DNA from: Alphaproteobacteria bacterium
GTDB lineage: Bacteria; Myxococcota_A; UBA796; GCA-2862545
Assembly (NCBI GenBank): GCA_020632875.1
Contig: JACKET010000030.1
Location: forward strand, 1-46,103
Reading direction: 5' to 3'
DNA: 46,103 nucleotides
Shown piece after piece: positions 40,496-46,103 of this stretch (positions within the stretch are counted from its first letter, which is position 1; each line of letters opens with the position of its first letter). Below the pieces are notes generated by a model. The model ran no database searches, was not told the DNA's origin, and saw nothing but the letters and a program-made list of their open reading frames with translations. The position numbers and the translations under genes are program-made.

Positions 40496-41254
40496 ATGAT
40501 CGCCTGCACCACGTGCCGCACGCCGAGCCGTCCCGGCGCCTGTCCGTTCTGTGGCGCCGTGCTGGCGGTGGGCCTGCTCGCCGCGGCTCCCGCGAGGGCA
40601 CAGGAGGTCGAGGCGATCTACGGGCTGCCCGCGCAGGAGCCGGGATTCACGCCGGATCGGCCCGGAGTGGGCGAGTCGACCGGCACCCCCGGGCCCGGCC
40701 ACGTGATGATCGAAGGCGGCGTGGCGCTCGTGCCGTCGCCGTTCGCGCTCGGCACGTCGGGGATCACGGGGCGCATCGGGGTCGACGAGGGCCTCGAGGT
40801 GCGCGTCCGCGCGCCGGATGTCGTGTTCGCAGACGGCGTGGCGGTCGGCACCATCGGGCTCGGCGCGAAGGTCGCGGCGTCCGCGGGCGAGCGGTGGAGC
40901 GCGTCGGTCGTGCCGGAGGTCTCGCTGGATCCGCGCACCGGCGCCATCGGCGGTGGGGTCAGCGCGAACGTCGCGCTGTCGCTCGAGGGCCTCGGGTTCT
41001 GGGGCAACGGCGCGGTGTCGCTGCTCCAGGAGACCGTGCCCGCCGCGCTGCTCGGGGGCGGAGCGTCCTATTCGTTCGGCGGGTTCGGCTTCTACGGGAA
41101 CGGCGGTGCGACGGCCGCGGGCCCGTGGTTCGCCGGGGGTGGGGGCTGGTTCGGCGTCACGCGCACGTTCCAGATCGACGGCGGCTGCGACGTGTGGATC
41201 GCCGGGGGCGACGCCACGCCGACCGTGCTGCTCGGCGCCTCCGTCCTGTTCTGA
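40496..41254 (+). CDS. Outer-membrane beta-barrel-like protein with zinc-ribbon-like N-terminus
   Basis: 252 residues from ATG 40496, preceded by GGGGGGAA. The mature part begins with FTPDRPGVGESTGTPGPGHV and continues with alternating strands (VMIEGGVAL, EVRVRAPDVV, ASVVPEVSL, NVALSLEGLG, ASYSFGGFGFYGNGG) as in PF13557-type 'transporter' beta-barrels. Before the hydrophobic signal core (AVLAVGLLAAAPARAQ) there is CTTC-x8-CPFC (C4, C7, C16, C19), a zinc-ribbon-like knuckle in the signal peptide n-region. A GTG at 40559 would give a plain signal peptide but has no ribosome site. Its stop TGA directly abuts the TCA (stop) of the convergent next gene. Function unknown. Confidence 0.7.
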   Translation: MIACTTCRTPSRPGACPFCGAVLAVGLLAAAPARAQEVEAIYGLPAQEPGFTPDRPGVGESTGTPGPGHVMIEGGVALVPSPFALGTSGITGRIGVDEGLEVRVRAPDVVFADGVAVGTIGLGAKVAASAGERWSASVVPEVSLDPRTGAIGGGVSANVALSLEGLGFWGNGAVSLLQETVPAALLGGGASYSFGGFGFYGNGGATAAGPWFAGGGGWFGVTRTFQIDGGCDVWIAGGDATPTVLLGASVLF

Positions 41255-41881
41255 TCACTCCGTGCAGACGGCCGCGGCCTTCTCGATGGCGGTGCGCGCG
41301 TACGTCGTCTCGCGGTAGGTCGCGTAGCTCCGCCGCACGCACGCATCGGCCTCGCGGGGCAGCTTGCCGACGAGGTCGGCCGCCTGCTCGAGCGCGGAGC
41401 GGGCGTACATCGTGTCGCGGTAGGCGGCCGTGGCCTGCTGGAGCATCGCCGACTTGCCGAAGAGCTCTGGACGTCGGCCGATCTCGACGGCCGCCTCGAA
41501 GGCCGGGCCGTCGTACATCGTCTCGAGGTAGGCGGGGAACGCGATGGCGACGACACCGGCGTCGACCGGAGCCCGGCACTGATCGAGCGCCTTCTCGAGC
41601 GCGGGCGCCGCATACATCGTCTTCGCGTAGGCCTTCACGCCGAGATCGACGCACGCGTCGGTCTGCTGGGCCTGGCGGGCACCATGGCCGCGTCGACCGG
41701 CCTCTCCCTCGAGGGCGGCAATCGCGCGGCGGAGCGCGTCCGCGGCGGCGTCGCGATCCGCATCGGCGGCGGGGCTGTCGACGGCGCGGCTGGCCTGCTC
41801 GATCAGGGCGCGCAGATCGGCGTCGGACGTGGCGTGCGCGGGGAGGGACACGAGGGCGGCGAGGGCGATGAGCGTCTTCAT
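41255..41881 (-). CDS. Periplasmic four-repeat protein
   Basis: 208 residues from ATG 41881. MKTLIALAALVSLPAHA is a signal peptide. After an acidic helical segment, four repeats of about 35 residues share the core (A/T)Y..T(M/T)Y....A(L/F/I)E.A: at 84-99 (AYAKTMYAAPALEKAL), 117-132 (AYLETMYDGPAFEAAV), 153-168 (AYRDTMYARSALEQAA) and 188-203 (TYRETTYARTAIEKAA). Cysteines at 77, 102, 181 and 206 lie near repeat edges and could bridge. The repeat is not one I recognise, though its helical shape resembles TPR/Sel1-like solenoids. It is convergent with the beta-barrel gene (stop codons adjacent) and divergent from the next gene. Confidence 0.8.
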   Translation of the reverse strand: MKTLIALAALVSLPAHATSDADLRALIEQASRAVDSPAADADRDAAADALRRAIAALEGEAGRRGHGARQAQQTDACVDLGVKAYAKTMYAAPALEKALDQCRAPVDAGVVAIAFPAYLETMYDGPAFEAAVEIGRRPELFGKSAMLQQATAAYRDTMYARSALEQAADLVGKLPREADACVRRSYATYRETTYARTAIEKAAAVCTE

Positions 41882-41958
41882 GGCGCCCCGTACGCGTGGG
41901 AATGCAGGGGATTCGTCACGGTTCGTCTCTCTGTCGCCTACGATGGAGTGGGGGTCGG

Positions 41959-43506
41959 ATGCGCGGGTGGACCCACCTGGTTCCGCCGTGGAGGCGGGTG
42001 TGGGGACAGGCGGACGGAGTCGCCTGGGCCAGCGCGTCCGTGCACGGCGTCGACGCGCTCCTCCGGCTCGACCTCGCCCACGGCAAGCAGCTCGCGTTCC
42101 GACCGCTGGTCGGGCACCCGGTCGAGCGGGCCGGGCTGGTGGGTCCGGGCATCGCCGTCGGGCGCTACGCGGACGGCGTCGCGGTGCTCGACCCCTCGCT
42201 CGAGGTGCTGTGGCGGACGGACGGGCGCCTGCTCGCGACGAGCCCCACGTGCGTCGCGGTCGACGTGGGGCGCGGCATCGAGATCCGTGCCGCGGACACG
42301 GGGGAGGTACGTGGGTCCATCGCGCTGCCCGTCGATCGACGGGACGACGCCCGCGCGGTCGCGGCCTTCGCGGGCGACGTGCTGTCCGTGCTCTCCATCG
42401 GCCTGCACCGCTTCACGCCCGACGGGGAGCGGCTCTCCTCGGACGAGGTCGGCGAAGACGCCTTCCTGGTGGGCTCCGCGGCGGGTCCACTGCTCGTGAC
42501 CAACGAGTTCACGGCCGAAGGGCCCGTGTCGCGGGTGGTCGGCCCGGGCGTGTCGATCGCGCTCGACGCCGTGATCGAGGCCGTCGAGGCCAATGCGCGC
42601 GGCGTGATGGTCGTGACGGACCACGCGGACGAGGGGCTTCGCCTGCGGGTGCTCGCGTCGTCGGGCGAGGTGCGCGCCGAGTGCCCCGTGCCGAGCGTGC
42701 CGCGGCTCGTGGGGGACGCCACGTCGCTCGTCGCGGCCTGGCCGGGCGGGGTGGCGTGGCTGGTGGACCGGCTGCAGGTGCTGGGTGTTCCCGACGTGCT
42801 CGGACGCAGCGCCGATCCGTTCGTGTGGGACGGGTTCCCCATCGTGTCGACGGGCGATGCGCTCGTTCCGGTCGGGCCCGGCGCGATCCCGTACTGGGAC
42901 ACCGGCGCGGGGACGGGGGACTCCGTTCGCCTCGCGCCGCTGCACGTGGACGGGGCGCCATCGCTCCCGCTCACCGTCGTCGAGACCGTGTACGCGCGGG
43001 TGGGTCGGCGGGTGCCGTCCGTGCTCCGCGAGCTCGCTTGGCCCGAGATGGCCGAGGCGCTCCGCGGCGTCGGCGTGACGGTCGCCATGACGGGTCGCGG
43101 GCCGGACGGCGCGCGGGATCCGCATCTCCTGCAGCTGTTCACGACCGACGACGGCTGGGCCGTGTGCGCGTGGATGCACCCCGAAGCGCCGCGTCCGCCG
43201 GTCGTGCGCTGGAGGGCGGGCGCGACGGAGTGGAGCTGGGCGGACGTGGAGGGCTGGTGCCGCGACCTGCGGTGGCGCATCGGGCAGCCGGCGGCTCTGG
43301 ATCCGATCCCGGTCTCGGGGTGGACGTCCGTGGAGGAGCGGCTCGAGGCGATCTTCGGCGGGCCCGCGCCGGCGGCGGTCCTGCGGGAGCTGGAGCTGCT
43401 CCGAGCGTGGCGGGAGGGGTCCCGGGAGGCGCGGTGGGCGCTGCGGGCGCTCTATGCGGAGCAGGGGTGGGGCTGGCAGCTCGAGGGGCTGGACCGGATG
43501 CCGTGA
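41959..43506 (+). CDS. Unknown protein, beta-propeller-like
   Basis: 515 residues from ATG 41959; an upstream in-frame ATG (41896) adds a non-conserved-looking leader. A possible -10 (TACGAT, 41939-41944) lies upstream. No signal peptide or membrane helix. The first 330 residues show repeated strand patterns, e.g. VDALLRLDLAHGKQL, GIAVGRYADGVAVLDPSLEVLWRTD broken by loops, and RGVMVVTDHADEGLRLRVLA, compatible with a beta-propeller. The C-terminal third is helical and Trp-rich (WADVEGWCRDLRWRIG, LRAWREGSREARWALRALYA). I do not recognise the family. It ends 10 bases before the convergent pseudokinase gene. Confidence 0.75.
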   Translation: MRGWTHLVPPWRRVWGQADGVAWASASVHGVDALLRLDLAHGKQLAFRPLVGHPVERAGLVGPGIAVGRYADGVAVLDPSLEVLWRTDGRLLATSPTCVAVDVGRGIEIRAADTGEVRGSIALPVDRRDDARAVAAFAGDVLSVLSIGLHRFTPDGERLSSDEVGEDAFLVGSAAGPLLVTNEFTAEGPVSRVVGPGVSIALDAVIEAVEANARGVMVVTDHADEGLRLRVLASSGEVRAECPVPSVPRLVGDATSLVAAWPGGVAWLVDRLQVLGVPDVLGRSADPFVWDGFPIVSTGDALVPVGPGAIPYWDTGAGTGDSVRLAPLHVDGAPSLPLTVVETVYARVGRRVPSVLRELAWPEMAEALRGVGVTVAMTGRGPDGARDPHLLQLFTTDDGWAVCAWMHPEAPRPPVVRWRAGATEWSWADVEGWCRDLRWRIGQPAALDPIPVSGWTSVEERLEAIFGGPAPAAVLRELELLRAWREGSREARWALRALYAEQGWGWQLEGLDRMP

Positions 43507-43516
43507 GGTCCGCAGG

Positions 43517-45943
43517 TCAGACGGGCTGCAGGCGCAGGCGGGTGGACGGCGTGAGCTCGATCAGGGTGCCGGCCGGGAGCCGGTGGACGGCCGGCTGCAG
43601 CCGCGCGTCGCCGAGCGTGCTGATGGCCTTCGCGGGGCGGCGGAGCTCGACGAGCCCGGCGTCCCAGCGCAGGTGGCGCCGCGACAGGCGGAGGTCGGTG
43701 CACGGCGTGTCGCGGTAGAGCGGCAGCTCGATGGCGTCGGTGCCGTCGTGACGCCCGATCCACCCGACGGTGTCGGGGCTCGCGAGCACCCGGCCGTCTT
43801 CGGGACCGCCGACCACCACCAGCTCGCAGGGCTCGTCTGCGCCGAGCAGGTCGCCGAGGCCGAGCGTGCTGCCGCTGGCGTCCCCCTGGCGCGGGGCGAG
43901 CATCGGGCCGGCCGACGCGAGCTCGTGGAGCATGTGGCCACGGTCGCTGCGCAGCACCTGCTCCAGTGCCTCGCTGTCGAAGCCGTCGGCCAGCGCGTCC
44001 CGCCACCGTGCGAGGCGCTCGCTGGCGCGGGGCTCGGCGGGGGGCGACACGGGGGAGAGGCCCGCCAGCGCGGTGCGCATCGCGAGCTCGGTGTCGCCGA
44101 GCAGCATCCACATGCGGCGGACGCCGGGGTCGCGCGCGTCGCGGCGGAGCGCGAGCACCAGGTGCTCGATGCCGAGGAAGCCGTGCCCGCCGGCCACCGC
44201 GAGGTCCCACGCGGCGCGGAGCAGGTCGGCGACGGGCTCGGCGCACGTGGGCCAGCCACCCGGCACGGGCGCGGGGCCCGCGGTCGACTCGAACCACTGC
44301 GACAGTGCGGCCCGCGCGGAGAGGCGCTGCAGCGGGTCGCGCCCGCCGAGCTTGCGGAGGACCTTCCCGGCGCGCCCGTCGATCGCGTGGCCCGGGTGGC
44401 CGTTCGGCGCTTCGTCGGTGAGCAGCTCGTGCAGCACCGCCGCAGCGGAGAACCCGTCGCTGCCGGTGCTCACGGGCTCGCCGCGGAGCAGCTCCGGCGC
44501 GACGTACGCGGCTTCGGGCTCCGCCTCGGGGTCGACGAGCGGCAGGCCGAGGTTCGCGAGCACGATGCGGTCGCCACGGAACAGGAAGCTCGACGGCCGG
44601 ATGCGCCCGTGCAGGATGCCGGCGTCCTGCAGGTGCCGCACGGCGGTGAGGATCTGTCGCGCCCACGCCGTCCGCTCCTCGTCGGCGATGCTCTTCGTCG
44701 CGATCCGCTCGCGCAGGGTGGGCCCGGGCACGAACGGCATCGTGAGGAACGGCGGCGCTTCGTCGCTGCCCGCCGACACCTCGAGCACGCGGACGAGGTG
44801 CGGGTGGTCGAGCCGCCGGAGCAGGTCGGCGGCCACGAGCGCGTCCGGGCCGAGGGGAAGGCGACCCAGCACGCGGACCGCGACCTCCTCGCCGGTGCGT
44901 TCGTCCGTCGCGCGGTAGACCTGCCGCGACTCCCCGCGTCCGACGGCCTCGAGGATGCGGTACCGGCCGCCCAGCAGGTCCCCGATGCCCGGCCCGCTCG
45001 CGACGCGCGGTGCGGCGAGGCCGCCGGTCGCGACGCTGTTCGCGAGGAACGGTGCGCCGCGCTCGCGGTGTGCGAGCCACTCGTCGAAGGGCACCTCGCC
45101 GTGGTCGGTCTCGACGAGCCGCGTGACGCGGGCGCCGGTCGCGCCGTGCTCGAGCACCACGCGCTGCAGGTCGTGCACCTCGGCGGCGAGGAACAGGTGC
45201 TCGGTGTGTGTCGTCGGGTGGGGCGCGACGCGGATCAGGGGGCTCACTTCGAGGAAGCCCGTCTCGTCGGGCCCGAGCAGGTACAGGGCGTCGGGGATGA
45301 GCAGCGCGTCCCACTCGGCCTCGACGGGCTCGGTCAGCTCCTCCTGGCCCGCGAACAGCTGCACGCGGCCCTGCTGCACGCTGCCGATCGCGGTCCGGCG
45401 GCGGGTGGGGCGCTGGTCGAGGACCCGGAACAGCCGGTACCGGCCGAGCCACTTGAGGCTCTCGAGGACCTTGCGGAGCTCCGCCACGAACGAGTCGGCC
45501 TGGGAGGCGATCTGGTGCTGGCTCGCGAGGGTGGGGCCGTGGGCGAGGGTGTTCCGGCGGGCGACGAGCAGGTCGAGCGTGGCGGCGGGCGCGCTCGGGC
45601 GTCCGTCGGGCCCGAACAGCCAGGTGGTGGCGTCGGGCACGAAGGGTGCGGGGGTCTCGCGGGACCCGACGGCGCGGGCCAGCTCGCGGGCGAGCCCCAC
45701 CCAGTGCCCGAGCGACGGGCGCTTCAGGGCGTCGAGCCGCGACTCGACCGCGGGGACGGGCGCTCCGCGCAGGTAGTCGGGGAGGAGCAGGGCCACGAGG
45801 AGCCGCGGGATGGAGTCGAGGCACGCGATGGCGCGCTGGAGCCGCTCGGCCTCGGAGACGGACAGCGCCACGTGGTGCCACGCCGCGGCGACCGGGTAGG
45901 GCAGCTCGCGGCGGAGGCTCGCGTCACTCGCGTGGGTGGCCAT
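43517..45943 (-). CDS. HEPN-like / pseudokinase / ClpN-like / FHA-like multidomain protein
   Basis: 808 residues from ATG 45943. Residues about 20-170 are helical and include LLVARRNTLAHG (R130-N131...H135), the Rx4H motif of HEPN domains. Residues 328-555 follow the Hanks kinase fold (RYRILEAVGRGESRQVYRAT, AYVAPELLRGEP, SDGFSAAAVLHELLT) but every catalytic motif is changed: VAIK is VAVR (R357), HRD is HGR (445-447), DFG is NLG (464-466). Residues 572-620 (AWDLAVAGGHGFLGIEHLVL then ALRRD) match one Clp N-terminal repeat. The C-terminus resembles an FHA domain (IGRHDG, G730-R731; LSRRHLRW, S754-H757). Cytosolic; no membrane segment. Likely a scaffold or allosteric switch. A -10-like GATAAC lies close upstream and there is no ribosome site. 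Confidence 0.85.
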   Translation of the reverse strand: MATHASDASLRRELPYPVAAAWHHVALSVSEAERLQRAIACLDSIPRLLVALLLPDYLRGAPVPAVESRLDALKRPSLGHWVGLARELARAVGSRETPAPFVPDATTWLFGPDGRPSAPAATLDLLVARRNTLAHGPTLASQHQIASQADSFVAELRKVLESLKWLGRYRLFRVLDQRPTRRRTAIGSVQQGRVQLFAGQEELTEPVEAEWDALLIPDALYLLGPDETGFLEVSPLIRVAPHPTTHTEHLFLAAEVHDLQRVVLEHGATGARVTRLVETDHGEVPFDEWLAHRERGAPFLANSVATGGLAAPRVASGPGIGDLLGGRYRILEAVGRGESRQVYRATDERTGEEVAVRVLGRLPLGPDALVAADLLRRLDHPHLVRVLEVSAGSDEAPPFLTMPFVPGPTLRERIATKSIADEERTAWARQILTAVRHLQDAGILHGRIRPSSFLFRGDRIVLANLGLPLVDPEAEPEAAYVAPELLRGEPVSTGSDGFSAAAVLHELLTDEAPNGHPGHAIDGRAGKVLRKLGGRDPLQRLSARAALSQWFESTAGPAPVPGGWPTCAEPVADLLRAAWDLAVAGGHGFLGIEHLVLALRRDARDPGVRRMWMLLGDTELAMRTALAGLSPVSPPAEPRASERLARWRDALADGFDSEALEQVLRSDRGHMLHELASAGPMLAPRQGDASGSTLGLGDLLGADEPCELVVVGGPEDGRVLASPDTVGWIGRHDGTDAIELPLYRDTPCTDLRLSRRHLRWDAGLVELRRPAKAISTLGDARLQPAVHRLPAGTLIELTPSTRLRLQPV

Positions 45944-46059
45944 CCGGGCCCGTTATCGCGTTCCGCGTCGTGGATCCCCTGGTCTCGCACAGCGACCACA
46001 GCGGGCCACAGCGCTCTGTGTCGTCGGAAGGAGTCGAGCTTCGAGCGTCTCGCGGCATC

Positions 46060-46095
46060 ACGCAGATGACGCAGAAGGACGCAGATGACGCAGAA
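46060..46095. repeat. Two direct copies of a 17-base word
   Basis: ACGCAGATGACGCAGAA occurs at 46060-46076 and 46079-46095 (period 19), itself built of the CGCAGA subword. It is cut by the window end, so copy number is unknown. The upstream part of this edge region (45990-46020) also has a CCACAGCG word repeated three times. No gene is supported between 45944 and the end. Confidence 0.75.
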
Positions 46096-46103
46096 ACCAG
46101 GCC

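Noticed and set aside
43517..45943. Annotating this as an active Ser/Thr protein kinase
   Set aside because: The Lys, catalytic Asp and metal-binding Asp are all replaced, so catalysis by the usual mechanism is not supported.

Overview
The window is a gene-dense, very GC-rich bacterial chromosome segment that most resembles the Myxococcota (formerly Deltaproteobacteria). The sequence signs are two giant secreted proteins built from Cys/Asp-rich MopE-type repeats, MYXO-CTERM-like tails (Cys, hydrophobic helix, Arg cluster), an AgmX/PglI-type C-terminal domain, a TIGR02996 repeat-companion domain, many short-signal lipoproteins, a ferritin-like lipoprotein, and CotH and lamin-tail domains. I see no rRNA, tRNA, CRISPR array, transposase or phage gene, and no gene-free stretch longer than 300 bases.

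Layout. 1-1067: tail of an NmrA-like NAD(P)-binding gene, then an overlapping membrane protein. 1042-6514 (minus): a tight five-gene operon read from 6514 down, with two related unknown proteins, a secreted trypsin-like protease, a membrane-embedded spermidine-synthase-like protein and a membrane protein with an HTH-like N-terminus. 6605-16176: two giant MopE-repeat surface proteins facing each other, with a Cys-rich lipoprotein and an AgmX/PglI-like protein between them. 16275-19038: glycogen synthase GlgA divergent from an unknown protein that has a recognisable sigma70-like promoter. 19210-22735: ferritin-like lipoprotein coupled to a CotH lipoprotein, which runs end to end into a lamin-tail lipoprotein. 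22888-23991: aspartate carbamoyltransferase, followed by a striking inverted heptamer repeat. 24258-25996: di-haem cytochrome c peroxidase-like lipoprotein and an EF-hand protein. 26137-27971: OmpR-type response regulator and histidine kinase.

27978-36023 is a regulatory island. A minus-strand operon encodes a CYTH-like lipoprotein, a TIGR02996 protein, a pectate-lyase-like lipoprotein and a STAND ATPase with a C-terminal winged helix. It is divergent from a second STAND ATPase that has its winged helix at the N-terminus. The divergent gap holds a 12-bp palindrome and an 18-bp direct repeat that look like operators. The pectate-lyase start codon is preceded by a hairpin that buries its Shine-Dalgarno sequence.

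36152-45943 holds surface lipoproteins (one with a roughly 90-residue alternating-Asp linker), a lipase-like alpha/beta hydrolase and a metallophosphoesterase sharing a 22-bp divergent gap, a DUF805 membrane protein, a beta-barrel-like protein with a zinc-ribbon-like N-terminus, a four-repeat periplasmic protein, an unknown protein, and an 808-residue protein joining a HEPN-like region, a pseudokinase that has lost all three catalytic motifs, a ClpN-like repeat and an FHA-like domain. That last gene and the STAND/pectate-lyase island are the best candidates for undescribed biology. All functional calls rest on motif recognition by eye; no database search was run.
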